From: Pseudomonas sp. P8_229
GTDB taxonomy: Bacteria; Pseudomonadota; Gammaproteobacteria; Pseudomonadales; Pseudomonadaceae
Assembly (NCBI RefSeq): GCF_034008635.1
Contig: NZ_CP125378.1
Span: 6,200,501 to 6,264,500, forward strand
Reading direction: 5' to 3'
Length of the DNA stretch: 64,000 nucleotides
This document shows positions 16,684-27,088 of the stretch, in pieces. The notes beneath the pieces were generated by a model. It saw only the letters and a list, made by a program, of their open reading frames with translations, ran no database searches and had not been told where the DNA came from. A program made the translations under genes and the position numbers. Position 1 is the first letter of the stretch. Each line of letters starts with the position of its first letter.

Positions 16684-17760
16684 TTACTCGGTAGCGAGCA
16701 CACCACGACGCACCTGGTCACGCTCGATCGATTCGAACAGGGCCTTGAAGTTGCCTTCGCCGAAACCATCATCGCCCTTGCGCTGGATGAATTCGAAGAA
16801 CACCGGGCCCATCAGGGTTTCCGAGAAGATCTGCAGCAGCAGGCGCTTGTCGTCCGGGTTCGACGAACCGTCGAGCAGAATGCCGCGCGATTGCAGTTGA
16901 TCAACCGGTTCGCCGTGATTCGGCAGACGGCCTTCGAGCATTTCGTAGTAGGTGTCCGGCGGCGCGGTCATGAAGCGCATGCCGATCTTCTTCAACTGAT
17001 CCCAGGTCTTGATCAGGTCGTCAGTGAGGAATGCCACGTGCTGGATGCCTTCGCCGTTGAACTGCATCAGGAACTCTTCGATCTGCCCGGCGCCCTTGGA
17101 CGATTCCTCGTTCAGCGGGATGCGGATCATGCCGTCCGGTGCGGTCATCGCTTTCGAGGTCAGGCCGGTGTATTCGCCCTTGATGTCGAAATAGCGGATC
17201 TCGCGGAAGTTGAACAGCTTCTCGTAGAAATTGGCCCAGTAGGCCATGCGGCCGCGGTACACGTTATGGGTCAGGTGGTCGATGATCTTCAGGCCGGCAC
17301 CCACCGGGTTGCGGTCAACGCCTTCGATGAACACGAAGTCGATGTCGTAGATCGAACTGCCTTCACCGAAACGGTCGATCAGGTACAGCGGCGCGCCGCC
17401 GATGCCTTTGATCGCCGGCAGGTTCAGCTCCATCGGGCCGGTTTCGATGTGGATGGGCTGAGCGCCAAGTTCCAAGGCACGGCTGTAGGCTTTCTGCGAA
17501 TCCTTGACGCGGAACGCCATGCCGCACACTGACGGGCCATGCTCGGCGGCAAAGTACGAAGCGACGCTGTTGGGTTCGTTGTTGAGGATCAGGTTGATCG
17601 CGCCCTGACGGTACAAGTGCACGTTCTTGGAGCGGTGGGTCGCGACTTTGGTGAAGCCCATGATCTCGAAGATCGGCTCCAGGGTCCCAGGAGTCGGCGA
17701 TGCGAACTCGATGAACTCAAAGCCCATCAGGCCCATTGGGTTTTCGTATAAATCGGTCAT
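16684..17760 (-). CDS. hpd: 4-hydroxyphenylpyruvate dioxygenase
   Basis: A 358-residue non-haem iron dioxygenase that turns 4-hydroxyphenylpyruvate into homogentisate in tyrosine catabolism, and supplies the precursor of pyomelanin. The three iron ligands can be placed: His in [13 protein letters not shown] (about residue 162), His in [10 protein letters not shown] (about 240) and Glu in [10 protein letters not shown] (about 322). Length matches the Pseudomonas enzyme. It is monocistronic here; the 245-bp region to the next gene contains no other gene that I can see. Confidence 0.96.
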   Translation of the reverse strand: MTDLYENPMGLMGFEFIEFASPTPGTLEPIFEIMGFTKVATHRSKNVHLYRQGAINLILNNEPNSVASYFAAEHGPSVCGMAFRVKDSQKAYSRALELGAQPIHIETGPMELNLPAIKGIGGAPLYLIDRFGEGSSIYDIDFVFIEGVDRNPVGAGLKIIDHLTHNVYRGRMAYWANFYEKLFNFREIRYFDIKGEYTGLTSKAMTAPDGMIRIPLNEESSKGAGQIEEFLMQFNGEGIQHVAFLTDDLIKTWDQLKKIGMRFMTAPPDTYYEMLEGRLPNHGEPVDQLQSRGILLDGSSNPDDKRLLLQIFSETLMGPVFFEFIQRKGDDGFGEGNFKALFESIERDQVRRGVLATE

Positions 17761-18005
17761 GGTGACGCCTCATCATTCTTATCAATTAACCAGAGTTATT
17801 TGTCAGTAATGCTGAGACCGGCGGGAGGTGCGCAGGAGATGCCTCGCACACTGCGGGCGAGGAAGTCACCATAGATCAGTTGAAACCCGAATATCTTCAT
17901 TGTCGACCCAAGGCTCTTGCGGGCGAGGCTTCTGCTGCCAGAAGACGATTATTATTGTATGCGTAACCCGATTCTACACAGCGTAAATAGGGTTGTCTGC
18001 CCTCT

Positions 18006-18953
18006 CTATAAAATCCGCCTTTTTGGCGCCGGCGCAAGGGGTTTGTTGCACAGGTAAATCCCCGCCAGCACCAGGCCGCCGCCCAGGCACAGGGTCAATG
18101 TCAGTTGTTCGCCGAGCAGCAGCGCGCCGAGCAGCACTGCGGTCAACGGATTCAAAGCAATGAACACACCGGAACGGGTCGCGCCGATTTTGCGGATGCC
18201 GTCGTAGTAGCCGATGTAGGCCATCGCCGAGCCGAGTACGCCGAGGTAGATCAGGCTCAGCCATTGTGGCGTGCCGAGGTTGATCAAGGCTGCCCCGCTC
18301 ACCTCGCCACGCAGCGTCGCCAGCGCCCACAGCATCACTGTGCCGATCAACACGGAAAACGTCACGGTCTGCAATGGGCCGAGGGACTGGTTCAGGCCTC
18401 GGGAGAACAGCGAGTAGACACCCCAACCCACTACGCAGCCGAGAATCAACAGATCACCGATCCACGCATCAGGCGTCGAGGCGAGCAATAGCGGGTTGCG
18501 GCTGACAATCACCAGGCTGGCGCCGGCGATGCAGAGCGCGATGCCGACCACTTTCAGCCGTCCCAGACGTTCTTTGAACAGCAGCCACGAAGCCAGGCCG
18601 ATCACCGCTGGATTCAACGCGACAATCAACGAGGCACGCGAAGCGTTGATGTAATGCAGGCCATAAAAGAAGCACAGGTTGTAGAAGAAGATCCCGAAGA
18701 ACCCCAGCAGCGTCAGTTGCAGCCATTGCCGGGGCGTCGGCCGCGCAAGCGGAATTCGCGCCAGCCACAGAAACCCCAGCAGCGCCGCACTGGCCAGCAG
18801 GAAGCGCAGACTGGCGGCAATCAAAGGGCTGAGGCTGCCCGCCAGAAAACGCCCGGCGACAAAGGTCCCCCCCCAAATCATGGTCACTGCCGCCAAGGTC
18901 AGGTAAACCGGGCGATCGGAAACTGTTGCGTGAGTTTGCTCGACGTTGCGCAT
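18006..18953 (-). CDS. EamA-family (DMT) exporter
   Basis: A 315-residue integral membrane protein with ten predicted helices in two EamA repeats; the second repeat carries GVFIALNPLTAVLLGALLLG (about residue 255). Homologues export amino acids or other metabolites, but the substrate cannot be read from sequence. ATG 18953 (MRNVEQTHATV) has a GGAG ribosome-binding site and is preferred to an upstream codon at 18992. It is divergent from a LysR regulator with only 78 bp between them, so that regulator probably controls it. Confidence 0.9.
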   Translation of the reverse strand: MRNVEQTHATVSDRPVYLTLAAVTMIWGGTFVAGRFLAGSLSPLIAASLRFLLASAALLGFLWLARIPLARPTPRQWLQLTLLGFFGIFFYNLCFFYGLHYINASRASLIVALNPAVIGLASWLLFKERLGRLKVVGIALCIAGASLVIVSRNPLLLASTPDAWIGDLLILGCVVGWGVYSLFSRGLNQSLGPLQTVTFSVLIGTVMLWALATLRGEVSGAALINLGTPQWLSLIYLGVLGSAMAYIGYYDGIRKIGATRSGVFIALNPLTAVLLGALLLGEQLTLTLCLGGGLVLAGIYLCNKPLAPAPKRRIL

Positions 18954-19031
18954 GACACTCCAAACGAAAGCAACTGAAGGATGGCGTATCATTCACCTCA
19001 TTCCTTGTCATCGTAAAATGAGCAAATACTC

Positions 19032-19904
19032 ATGACCCTCACTCAACTGGAGATCTTTTCACTGGTCGCTGAACTGCGTGGTTTCACCCTCGCCGCCCAT
19101 CGCCTGGGGATTTCACAGTCAGCAGTGTCGCACGCGATGAAATCGCTGGAGCAGGAACTGGGCGTCGAGCTGCTACGCCGCCATCAGTCGCCAGTCGAAC
19201 TCACCGACATCGGCGAGCAATTACTGCAGCGCGCGCGGGCCATGCTCGGCCTGGCCAACACCTTGCGCCAGGAAGCGGCCGACGCGCGCGGCATGAAAAG
19301 CGGCACGTTGCGTATTGGCTCGTTCGGCCCGACGTCGTCAATCAAGTTGCTGCCGCAGATTCTGCAGCGCTATCGCGAGGCGCATCCGGGCATCGAAGTG
19401 CACATTGATGAAGGGCCAGACCGGCAGATAGTCCAGTGGCTGGAGGAGCGGCGAATCGACATCGGTTTTGTGGTGTTGCCCGAGGAACGCTTCGACACCT
19501 TTGCTCTGGCCGCAGACCAGATGGTTGCGCTGCTGCCGCTCGATCATCCATTGGCCGCGTCCCCCGCATTGAGCCTCAGGGACCTGTGCGCCGATCCGTT
19601 TGTGCTGACCGAAGCGGGCTCTTGCGAGCTGGTTTCGCGCTTGTTCAATGCCGCGCGCCTGCAACCGAACATCCGTTACCGCTGCTCGCAACTGCTCAGT
19701 ACGCTGGACGTTGTCGGCCGGGGAGACGCAATCACTGTCGTCGCCGAAGGCTCGTTGCCGAATGAAGGCACACCGCGCTACGTGAAGAAGCCGCTGTTGC
19801 CGGCAGTGCAACGGCAGATCGGCCTCGCGGTCCTCGATCAGCGCCAGGCATCGCCGGCCACCCTGGCCTTTATCGAACTGGCGACGCGGATCCACCGACC
19901 GTGA
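19032..19904 (+). CDS. LysR-family regulator, divergent to EamA exporter
   Basis: A 290-residue LysR-type regulator. The N-terminal winged helix (about residues 1-60) includes TLAAHRLGISQSAVSHAMKS; the effector-binding domain starts near residue 92 (GTLRIGSFGPTSS). The ATG lies 78 bp from the start of the EamA exporter on the opposite strand, the classic LysR target geometry. The ligand is unknown and is probably the exported compound. Confidence 0.9.
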   Translation: MTLTQLEIFSLVAELRGFTLAAHRLGISQSAVSHAMKSLEQELGVELLRRHQSPVELTDIGEQLLQRARAMLGLANTLRQEAADARGMKSGTLRIGSFGPTSSIKLLPQILQRYREAHPGIEVHIDEGPDRQIVQWLEERRIDIGFVVLPEERFDTFALAADQMVALLPLDHPLAASPALSLRDLCADPFVLTEAGSCELVSRLFNAARLQPNIRYRCSQLLSTLDVVGRGDAITVVAEGSLPNEGTPRYVKKPLLPAVQRQIGLAVLDQRQASPATLAFIELATRIHRP

Positions 19905-20019
19905 GCAGCACAAGCGCCAACGGCCATCTATCATCCCTTCTGACTCCGCTGATTTTCACAGGCGCGCCGTTGCCAGGCCTGCATTCGAGAGTTCCACTCC
20001 ATCGCGACAGGATGCGCCC

Positions 20020-21555
20020 ATGCCCTTGACCGTCAGACCCCGCCGCAAACGTAGCGTGCGCATCATTGTGACCCTGCTTTGTGGTCTTTTGCCGGTATTG
20101 CTGGGCAGCGGGATTCTGTACATGCAGGCAGAACGCACCCTGCAACAGAGCACTCAACATACTGCCGATGAGGCGTTGCGCCAGTTCGAACTGATGCTCG
20201 ACAACACCGCCCAGGCCGCCAGCGATCTACTGCCATTGGCCGGCCAGCCCTGCGAGAGTGTAAAACTGGCCTTGCGCGAACAGGTGACCCGCCGCCCCTT
20301 CGTGCGCTCGACCAATCTGGTGTGGGACAACAACCTTTATTGCAGCTCGTTGTTCGGTGAGTTCAAGGAGGCCGTGAACCCGGGCGACTACGCCCAGGGC
20401 AAGCTGTGGTTGATGAACGGCAACCCCGTCACCCCCAACACCGCGCTGTTGGTGTATCGGCTCAGCGAAGGTCGCGGCGGCGCGCTGACCACGCTCGATG
20501 GCTATCACCTGAGCAATGTGCTGCGCCTGATCGGTCGGCATACGCTGCTGTTGCTGCAGGTCGGCGACAACTGGCTGTCCGCCGATGGCAAGGTGCATCA
20601 GGGTGCGCTGCCAGCGTTGCCAGTGGCGCAAAGCATGCTGGCGTCTTCGCGTTATGCCTTCAGTGTCAGCGCCGGTTTCCCGCAAGGCGAGACCTGGCGC
20701 TACATGGCCGACGAATACCCGCCGCTGTTCAGCCTGCTGATGTTTTTTGGTGTGGTGTCGGGCGCCATCGGCCATGTCCTGCAGCGGCGCGCCACCTCGC
20801 CCAGCCATGAAATGCTGAGGGCACTGGAGGCTGGCGAGTTCATCCCGTACTTTCAGCCGGTGGTGCATGGCGACAGCAAGAAATGGTCCGGCGCCGAAGT
20901 GCTGATGCGCTGGAACCACCCCAAGGAAGGCCTGGTACGTCCGGACCTGTTCATTCCGTTCGCCGAGCATTCAGGCCTGATCGTGCCCATGACTCGCGCC
21001 TTGATGCAACAGACTGCCGCCCTGCTCGGCCCGCTGTCCGCAGACTTCGACAAGCCCTTCCACATCGGCATCAACATCACCGCCAGCCACTGTCAGGACC
21101 TGCAACTGGTCGACGATTGCCGCGAGTTTCTCGCTGCATTTGCGCCCGCCAGCGTCAGCCTGGTGCTGGAGCTGACCGAGCGCGAACTGATTGAGCCGAC
21201 CGAGATCACGCACCAGTTGTTCGAGCAGCTGCATACGCTGGGTGTGATGATCGCCATTGACGACTTCGGTACCGGGCACTCGAGCCTGGGCTACCTGCGA
21301 ACATTCAATGTCGACTTTCTCAAGATCGACCAAAGCTTCGTCGCGATGATCGGGATTGATGCGTTGTCACGGCATATTCTGGACACGATTATCGAACTTT
21401 CGGCCAAGCTCGATCTGGGTATTGTTGCCGAAGGTGTAGAAACTCAGGCACAGGCCGATTATCTGACTGCGCACCACGTCAACTTCCTGCAGGGCTATCT
21501 GTTCGGGAAACCCATGCCCGGCGCCGACTTCATCGATGCATTAAGTCACCATTAA
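20020..21555 (+). CDS. CSS-motif EAL-domain c-di-GMP phosphodiesterase
   Basis: A 511-residue membrane protein that hydrolyses cyclic di-GMP to pGpG. TM1 is at about residues 16-36, then a periplasmic CSS-motif domain (YCSSLFG near residue 108), TM2 (about 238-258) and an EAL domain (about 263-505). Catalytic and metal-binding motifs are intact: AEVLMRW (an EVL variant of EAL), LELTERE, IDDFGTGHSSLGYL and KIDQSF, so it should be active. In E. coli, periplasmic cysteines of CSS proteins respond to disulfide formation. It stands alone, followed by an AT-rich gap before mvaU. Confidence 0.93.
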   Translation: MPLTVRPRRKRSVRIIVTLLCGLLPVLLGSGILYMQAERTLQQSTQHTADEALRQFELMLDNTAQAASDLLPLAGQPCESVKLALREQVTRRPFVRSTNLVWDNNLYCSSLFGEFKEAVNPGDYAQGKLWLMNGNPVTPNTALLVYRLSEGRGGALTTLDGYHLSNVLRLIGRHTLLLLQVGDNWLSADGKVHQGALPALPVAQSMLASSRYAFSVSAGFPQGETWRYMADEYPPLFSLLMFFGVVSGAIGHVLQRRATSPSHEMLRALEAGEFIPYFQPVVHGDSKKWSGAEVLMRWNHPKEGLVRPDLFIPFAEHSGLIVPMTRALMQQTAALLGPLSADFDKPFHIGINITASHCQDLQLVDDCREFLAAFAPASVSLVLELTERELIEPTEITHQLFEQLHTLGVMIAIDDFGTGHSSLGYLRTFNVDFLKIDQSFVAMIGIDALSRHILDTIIELSAKLDLGIVAEGVETQAQADYLTAHHVNFLQGYLFGKPMPGADFIDALSHH

Positions 21556-21790
21556 CTAAAATCAGTTAACCCCGAGCGCTGCGAGCCGACGCACCAAATT
21601 GATACAAAACACCACTGTTGTTACATGACGACAACAACAGGATTTACTCTTGGCGCATTAACTACTACAATTTTTTCAGCCTGTGCAAGATTGGCAGGTG
21701 AGCCATTTATCACCGAGTCGCTTCAAGGCTCTTGGCTTATAGCTTTGTTTGCGGTTGGTATCAGCCAAACACACTATTGGAGTAAAGATA

Positions 21791-22156
21791 TTGTCCAGAC
21801 TCGCTGAATTTCGTGCAGCTGAAAAGGCCCTTCAGGAACAGCTCAAGCAGTTGGAATCGCTGAAGAACGATGCCGGGCTCAAGAAAGAAATCGAATTCGA
21901 AGAAAAGCTCCAGGGGCTGATGAAAAACTACGGCAAAGGCCTGAAAGACATCATCGCCATCCTCGATCCGAACCCGGGCAAATCCGGCCTGCAAGTGTCT
22001 GCCGCACCGAAAACCCGCCGCGCTCGCGTGGTCAAGGTTTATCAGAACCCGCACACCGGCGAACTGATCGAAACCAAGGGCGGCAACCACCGTGGCCTGA
22101 AAGCCTGGAAGGAACAGTACGGTGCAGCCACCGTTGATTCCTGGTTGCGCGGTTAA
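21791..22156 (+). CDS. mvaU: MvaT/MvaU-type H-NS-family nucleoid protein
   Basis: A 121-residue xenogeneic silencer of the MvaT/MvaU family. The N-terminal half is a coiled-coil oligomerisation region (LAEFRAAEKALQEQLKQLES), and the C-terminal DNA-binding part shows the family motif YQNPHTGELIETKGGNHRGL (about residue 75). It resembles MvaU more closely than MvaT in its first 30 residues. The start is TTG 21791, giving the expected LSRLAEFR N-terminus, with GGAG 8 bp upstream; an ATG 14 codons earlier gives a tail foreign to the family. The 235-bp gap before it is AT-rich and contains TGTTGT...ACAACA (21616-21636). Confidence 0.93.
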   Translation: MSRLAEFRAAEKALQEQLKQLESLKNDAGLKKEIEFEEKLQGLMKNYGKGLKDIIAILDPNPGKSGLQVSAAPKTRRARVVKVYQNPHTGELIETKGGNHRGLKAWKEQYGAATVDSWLRG

Positions 22157-22171
22157 TCTTGCGTCAACAAA

Positions 22172-22202
22172 CAAGCCCTGCTTTATGCGGGGCTTTTTTT
22201 TG
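22172..22202 (+). terminator. Rho-independent terminator of mvaU
   Basis: Stem AAGCCCTGC/GCGGGGCTT with a TTTAT loop, followed by eight T residues, 15 bp after the mvaU stop. Confidence 0.93.
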
Positions 22203-22374
22203 GACAATATCTAACAAAAGCAACGATTTCCCCCGGGCTAGTTGTGACACCGTTTTAACACCCACAAGACGTCCGGCTAAACATTTTGCGCCGGGATGTT
22301 GCCACGGTAACCCGCGCTAAACTTTGTGCTTAATGCCTTCGGGTATCTAATCGAGCCAGTTGGCGAACAGACGC

Positions 22375-22893
22375 TCAAAGTTTCAAGCTGTTTCTCACTG
22401 CGACTATTTCGTCGGCGCTGGCCTTATAAACCTCGGCCTGACCGGCGTAAGAAAGTACATAAGCCTTATCCGCCTCGACCGCAGCGACCAATGTTTGCGA
22501 CAACACATGCCGGCCGTTTTCAGTGATCGTACAGGTGGTCTCCAGTGCATCCAGAGCACCGAGTTTTGCCGGGTGCACCTTGTTGCAAACACTTTGATAG
22601 CCGCCCTGGAAGAAATCCTTCTGAATCGACTTGCGCATCTCCAGCAAAACGCCCGGCACGTTGACCTGATGACCAGCCTCGACCTGAGTCATGGTCAACT
22701 CCATCACCATGACCTGATTGCCGTCGGCATCATTTTTCACCGCACGCTGGCGGGAAACCTGAGGCGGCGTGTCAGGCAGCGCCTGGACTTCCCAACCCGC
22801 AGGCCAGGTAATGCTCGGCTGATCCGCCAACACCGGAACGGCCAGCAGCAACGAGAAAAAGACAACGAACAACGCTTTTAAGGGTCGGATCAT
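22375..22893 (-). CDS. Small exported protein (DUF4946-like)
   Basis: A 172-residue protein with a clear signal peptide (MIRPLKALFVVFFSLLLAVP, cleavage likely after VLA near residue 23), so it should be periplasmic or secreted. Two cysteines (VCNKVH, TTCTI) may form a disulfide. It resembles a Pseudomonas family that I recall as DUF4946; no function is known. I prefer the ATG at 22893, immediately before the signal peptide, to the codon at 23004, although the ribosome-binding site is weak. It is divergent from gloA, 139 bp away. Confidence 0.75.
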   Translation of the reverse strand: MIRPLKALFVVFFSLLLAVPVLADQPSITWPAGWEVQALPDTPPQVSRQRAVKNDADGNQVMVMELTMTQVEAGHQVNVPGVLLEMRKSIQKDFFQGGYQSVCNKVHPAKLGALDALETTCTITENGRHVLSQTLVAAVEADKAYVLSYAGQAEVYKASADEIVAVRNSLKL

Positions 22894-23032
22894 TACCACA
22901 GGCACTCGCAAATTGAGCGGTAAAGTCTGAGGCTCGCCCGCCCACAGAGCAAGCCGCGCATTCGGTTTGGCGATGCCGGCCGGCATGCGTATCATTGCGC
23001 CCATTCACTCGCCCCATTGTTACGGAGGGCCT

Positions 23033-23554
23033 ATGAGCCTGCACGAACTGAGCACTTTCCCCGGCGTCACCGCCACCCCGGACAGCGCAACCCGCAACTT
23101 CGTCTTCAACCACACCATGCTGCGTGTGAAAGACATCACCCAGTCCCTGGACTTCTACACCCGCGTGCTGGGTTTCTCGCTGGTCGAGAAGCGCGACTTC
23201 CCCGAGGCCGAATTCAGCCTGTACTTCCTCGCCCTGGTCGACAAGGTGCAGATTCCGGCCGACGCCGCTGCGCGCACCGAGTGGATGAAGTCGATTCCCG
23301 GCATCCTCGAACTGACCCACAACCACGGCACCGAAAACGATGCCGACTTCGCCTACCACAATGGCAACACCGATCCGCGTGGTTTTGGCCACATCTGCAT
23401 CTCGGTGCCGGACATCGTTGCTGCGTGTGCACGCTTTGAAGAACTGGGCTGCGATTTCCAGAAGCGCCTGAGCGATGGCCGCATGAAGAGCCTGGCGTTC
23501 ATCAAGGACCCGGATGGCTACTGGGTTGAAATCATTCAGCCAACTCCGCTGTAA
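23033..23554 (+). CDS. gloA: Lactoylglutathione lyase (glyoxalase I)
   Basis: A 173-residue glyoxalase I, matching the length of the Pseudomonas enzyme. It isomerises the methylglyoxal-glutathione hemithioacetal to S-lactoylglutathione. The metal ligands can be placed: His in FNHTMLRVKD (about residue 24), Glu in LELTHNHG (about 100), His in GFGHICISV (about 127) and Glu in GYWVEIIQP (about 165). The insertion between the halves is that of the longer, zinc-type class. ATG 23033 follows GGAGGG at good spacing. Confidence 0.95.
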   Translation: MSLHELSTFPGVTATPDSATRNFVFNHTMLRVKDITQSLDFYTRVLGFSLVEKRDFPEAEFSLYFLALVDKVQIPADAAARTEWMKSIPGILELTHNHGTENDADFAYHNGNTDPRGFGHICISVPDIVAACARFEELGCDFQKRLSDGRMKSLAFIKDPDGYWVEIIQPTPL

Positions 23555-23596
23555 TTGACTACACAAAAACCCCTACAATTGAATTGTGTCAGGCAT

Positions 23597-23627
23597 AAAA
23601 AACCCGTGATCGCTCACGGGTTTTTCA
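23597..23627. terminator. Bidirectional terminator between gloA and ahpF
   Basis: Stem AACCCGTGA/TCACGGGTT around a short loop, flanked by an A-run on one side and a T-run on the other. It separates two convergent genes and can serve both. Confidence 0.92.
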
Positions 23628-23642
23628 TTTCTGGCTTGGCAG

Positions 23643-25205
23643 TTACGCCGGAGCCGATGTGCGGATCAAGTGATCAAACGCGCTCAGCGAAGCCTTGGCG
23701 CCCTCGCCCACCGCAATCACGATCTGCTTGTACGGCACGGTTGTCACGTCGCCGGCAGCGAAGATGCCCGGAATCGACGTCTCGCCACGGTTGTCGACGA
23801 TGATTTCACCGCGCGGCGACAGCTCGATGGTGCCTTTGAGCCAGTCGGTGTTAGGCAGCAGACCGATCTGCACGAAGATCCCTTCCAGCTCGACAGTGCG
23901 CAGCTCGTCGCTGTTGCGATCCTTGTAACGCAGGCCGTTGACCTTCTCGCCGTTACCGATGACTTCAGTGGTTTGCGCACTGGTGATCACGGTGACGTTC
24001 GGCAGGCTGTGCAGTTTGCGTTGCAGTACCGCATCGGCGCGCAGTTGTACGTCGAACTCCAGCAGCGTCACGTGCGCCACGATACCAGCGAGGTCGATGG
24101 CCGCTTCAACGCCGGAGTTACCGCCGCCGATCACCGCCACGCGCTTGCCTTTGAACAGTGGGCCGTCGCAGTGCGGGCAGTACGCCACGCCTTTGTTGCG
24201 GTATTGCTGCTCGCCTGGCACGTTCATTTCACGCCAGCGCGCACCGGTCGCCAGAATCACGCTCTTGGCTTTGAGGGTCGCGCCGCTGGCGAAGTGGACT
24301 TCGTGCAGCTCGCCGTTCTTGCCGGGGATCAGCTTGTCGGCGCGTTGCAGGTTCATGATGTCGACGTCGTATTGCTTGACGTGTTCTTCCAGCGCCGTCG
24401 CCAGTTTCGGGCCTTCGGTTTCCTGCACGGAAATGAAGTTCTCGATGGCCATGGTGTCCAGCACCTGCCCGCCGAAACGTTCAGCCGCGACACCGGTGCG
24501 AATGCCTTTGCGTGCAGCGTAAATCGCTGCCGACGCACCGGCCGGGCCACCGCCGACCACCAGCACATCAAACGCTTCCTTGGCGCTGATCTTCTCGGCC
24601 TGACGCTCGATGGCGCCAGTGTCGAGTTTGGCGAGGATTTCTTCCAGGCCCATACGGCCCTGACCGAAGTTTTCACCGTTGAGATAGATGCTCGGCACGG
24701 CCATGATCTTGCGATCGTTGACTTCGTCCTGGAACAGCGCGCCGTCGATGGCGACGTGACGGATGTTCGGGTTCAGCACCGCCATCAGGTTCAGCGCCTG
24801 GACCACGTCCGGGCAGTTCTGGCACGACAGCGAGAAGTAGGTTTCGAAGCTGAACTCGCCCTTGAGCGAACGGATCTGTTCAATCACCTCAACACTGGCC
24901 TTCGATGGGTGGCCGCCGACTTGCAGCAAGGCCAGCACCAGCGAGGTGAATTCGTGGCCCATCGGAATGCCGGCGAAACGCAGGCTGATGTCGGCACCCG
25001 GGCGATTGATCGAGAACGACGGCTTGCGAGCATCGCTACCGTTGTCGATCAGAGTAATCTGGCTCGAAAGACTGGCAACATCTTTCAGCAGTTCCAGCAT
25101 TTCACGGGATTTCGCACCGTCGTCGAGGGAGGCAACGATCTCGATCGGCTGGGTGACCCGTTCCAGGTACGATTTCAACTGGGCTTTAAGATTGGCGTCC
25201 AACAT
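23643..25205 (-). CDS. ahpF: Alkyl hydroperoxide reductase subunit F
   Basis: A 520-residue NADH:peroxiredoxin oxidoreductase that recycles AhpC. The N-terminal thioredoxin-like domain has the redox pair CQNC (about residue 129). The C-terminal thioredoxin-reductase part has an FAD motif ([19 protein letters not shown], about 214), the redox pair CPHC (about 344) and an NADH-binding motif [12 protein letters not shown] (about 358). All active residues are present. It follows ahpC in the same direction, with a terminator-like hairpin between them. Confidence 0.96.
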   Translation of the reverse strand: MLDANLKAQLKSYLERVTQPIEIVASLDDGAKSREMLELLKDVASLSSQITLIDNGSDARKPSFSINRPGADISLRFAGIPMGHEFTSLVLALLQVGGHPSKASVEVIEQIRSLKGEFSFETYFSLSCQNCPDVVQALNLMAVLNPNIRHVAIDGALFQDEVNDRKIMAVPSIYLNGENFGQGRMGLEEILAKLDTGAIERQAEKISAKEAFDVLVVGGGPAGASAAIYAARKGIRTGVAAERFGGQVLDTMAIENFISVQETEGPKLATALEEHVKQYDVDIMNLQRADKLIPGKNGELHEVHFASGATLKAKSVILATGARWREMNVPGEQQYRNKGVAYCPHCDGPLFKGKRVAVIGGGNSGVEAAIDLAGIVAHVTLLEFDVQLRADAVLQRKLHSLPNVTVITSAQTTEVIGNGEKVNGLRYKDRNSDELRTVELEGIFVQIGLLPNTDWLKGTIELSPRGEIIVDNRGETSIPGIFAAGDVTTVPYKQIVIAVGEGAKASLSAFDHLIRTSAPA

Positions 25206-25230
25206 ACGGGCGATTTCCTTTATTTGAGGC

Positions 25231-25266
25231 GAAAAAAAGCCCGAGCGAATCTCGCCCGGGCATTTT
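25231..25266 (-). terminator. Terminator or attenuator between ahpC and ahpF
   Basis: On the minus strand, GCCCGGGCGAGA/TCTCGCTCGGGC-type stem arms are followed by a run of seven T residues, about 65 bp after the ahpC stop and 25 bp before the ahpF start. Partial read-through would give the higher AhpC:AhpF ratio expected. Confidence 0.85.
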
Positions 25267-25329
25267 TAGTGGGCGGTGCAGCGTACTTAAGAAGGTGCGG
25301 CGTACCGCCCTGAGTTGCGTGTCACAGAC

Positions 25330-25893
25330 TTAGATCTTGCCGACCAGGTCCAGGGACGGTGCCAGAGTGGCCTCGCCTTCTTTCCACTTGGCCGGGCAAA
25401 CTTCGCCTGGGTGAGCGGCAACGTACTGAGCAGCCTTGATCTTGCGCAGCAGCTCGGAAGCGTCACGGCCAACGCCGCCATCGTTCAATTCAACGATTTT
25501 GATCTGGCCTTCAGGGTTGATCACGAAGGTGCCACGGTCAGCCAGACCGGCTTCTTCGATCAGCACGTCGAAGTTGCGGGAGATGACGTGGGTCGGGTCG
25601 CCGATCATGGTGTATTCGATTTTGCCGATGGCTGGCGAAGTGTTGTGCCAGGCAGCGTGGGCAAAGTGGGTGTCGGTCGAAACGCTGTAGATTTCTACGC
25701 CCAGTTTCTGGAACGCAGCGTAGTTGTCGGCCAGGTCTTCCAGCTCGGTTGGGCAAACGAAAGTGAAGTCGGCTGGGTAGAAGAACACTACGGACCATTT
25801 GCCTTTCAAGTCAGCGTCCGAGACTTGTACGAAGTCGCCGTTTTTGAACGCGGTAGCTTTGAACGGTTTTACTTGGCTGTTGATGATAGGCAT
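25330..25893 (-). CDS. ahpC: Alkyl hydroperoxide reductase subunit C (peroxiredoxin)
   Basis: A 187-residue typical 2-Cys peroxiredoxin that reduces hydrogen peroxide, organic peroxides and peroxynitrite. The peroxidatic Cys lies in [17 protein letters not shown] (about residue 47) and the resolving Cys in [13 protein letters not shown] (about 166). I start at ATG 25893 ([11 protein letters not shown]), preceded by GGAGAG; the frame extends upstream but without family character. CTAT and ATAG half-sites lie about 115 bp upstream (near 26000), but a full OxyR site is not convincing. Confidence 0.96.
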   Translation of the reverse strand: MPIINSQVKPFKATAFKNGDFVQVSDADLKGKWSVVFFYPADFTFVCPTELEDLADNYAAFQKLGVEIYSVSTDTHFAHAAWHNTSPAIGKIEYTMIGDPTHVISRNFDVLIEEAGLADRGTFVINPEGQIKIVELNDGGVGRDASELLRKIKAAQYVAAHPGEVCPAKWKEGEATLAPSLDLVGKI

Positions 25894-26029
25894 TGATGAC
25901 TCTCCGTCAGGGTTGTGAATTCGATGGGTGAATCCTACCCACTCACTCGACGGATGGCTCATTGGCAAACCTGATGCTGCTGATTTGTTTTCGCTATTAG
26001 CTGACTGTATTAATAGAAGAAAACGATAT

Positions 26030-26968
26030 CTACGACGTAAGCGGCTTATCCGTAATCCGAGCCATCCCGTGAAAGGGGCTGGCTTCAACATAGCGCATGG
26101 CTGACTTCATATCCTTCCAGCCGACGTAACTCATCAACGACTTCAAATCCCAGCCGCTTTGATGCGCCCACGTGGCAAAGCCGCGGCGCAAGGAATGGCT
26201 GGTGTAGCGCTCGGCCGAGATCCCGGCGCGCTCCAGCGCCTGACGCAGCAAGGGAATCACGCTGTTGGCGTGCAAGCCCTCCTCGCTCAGGTGGCCCCAG
26301 CGGTCGATGCCGCGAAACACCGGGCCGCGCACCAACGCCGCTTCGGTGATCCAGTCGATATAGGCCTGCACCGGACACAGCTTCAGCAGCGCCGGCGCCT
26401 GATAGGTCTGCCCGAGGTTTTCGCGGTCGCCCTTGCTGCGTGACAGATACAAGGTGATGCCACTGCCGGCATGCGCCTGCACGTGCTCGATCTGCAGCCG
26501 ACACAGCTCATCGCTGCGAAAGCCGCGCCAGAAGCCCAGCAGGATCAGCGCTCGATCGCGATAGGCCTTGAGCAACTGCGGGCGATCCTGTTGTTGCCGG
26601 GCGCTGCTCGCTTCCTGCTCCAGCCAGTCGACCACTTGTTGCAGGTCATGCAGTTGCAGTGGCTCGGCTTGTTTCTCCTGCGCCGGGTGCAGCGCACGAA
26701 TGCCTTTGAACACCTTGCGCACCACCGGTGCCTTGGTCGGGTCGGCAAATCCCTGACTGTTGTGCCACTGCGCCAGCGCCGACAAACGCAGCTTCAACGT
26801 ATTGATCGACAGCACACCAGCATGCTCGACCAGGTAACGCGCAACGCTGTCTGCCGTTGCCGGCAGGAAGCCACCCCACTTCACTTCAAAGTGTTCGATC
26901 GCCGAGCGATAGCTGCGGCGGGTGTTGTCACGGGTGGCGGCTTGCAGATAGCGATCGATATCGCTCAT
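26030..26968 (-). CDS. Tyrosine recombinase (site-specific integrase family)
   Basis: A 312-residue phage-integrase-type recombinase. The N-terminal core-binding domain (about residues 1-95) precedes the catalytic domain. Catalytic residues visible are Arg in [11 protein letters not shown] (about 153), Lys in SRSKGDREN (about 179), His-x-x-Arg in SHSLRRGFA (about 259), Trp in the usual His/Trp position (YVGWKDM, about 281) and the nucleophile Tyr in AMRYVEA (about 291). No prophage, att repeats or cargo lie nearby; its partner is the divergent KfrA-like gene. It looks like a settled chromosomal gene whose target is unknown. Confidence 0.9.
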   Translation of the reverse strand: MSDIDRYLQAATRDNTRRSYRSAIEHFEVKWGGFLPATADSVARYLVEHAGVLSINTLKLRLSALAQWHNSQGFADPTKAPVVRKVFKGIRALHPAQEKQAEPLQLHDLQQVVDWLEQEASSARQQQDRPQLLKAYRDRALILLGFWRGFRSDELCRLQIEHVQAHAGSGITLYLSRSKGDRENLGQTYQAPALLKLCPVQAYIDWITEAALVRGPVFRGIDRWGHLSEEGLHANSVIPLLRQALERAGISAERYTSHSLRRGFATWAHQSGWDLKSLMSYVGWKDMKSAMRYVEASPFHGMARITDKPLTS

Positions 26969-27088
26969 GGGCAGTGTTCTCGCAGACGTACTGATTTAGG
27001 GCGCAAAAAAGCCATTTAAGCACCTGACATTGGGTAATACCAGTATATCCCGCGTCTTGTTAATCAAACATTTAACTTTATTTTCAGC

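Noticed and set aside
21625..21807. 60-codon frame before mvaU
   Set aside because: It overlaps the mvaU start and has no clear ribosome-binding site; the AT-rich sequence is better explained as promoter region.
25990..26030. OxyR site upstream of ahpC
   Set aside because: Only isolated CTAT and ATAG half-sites were found; the spacing does not match a full OxyR tetrad.
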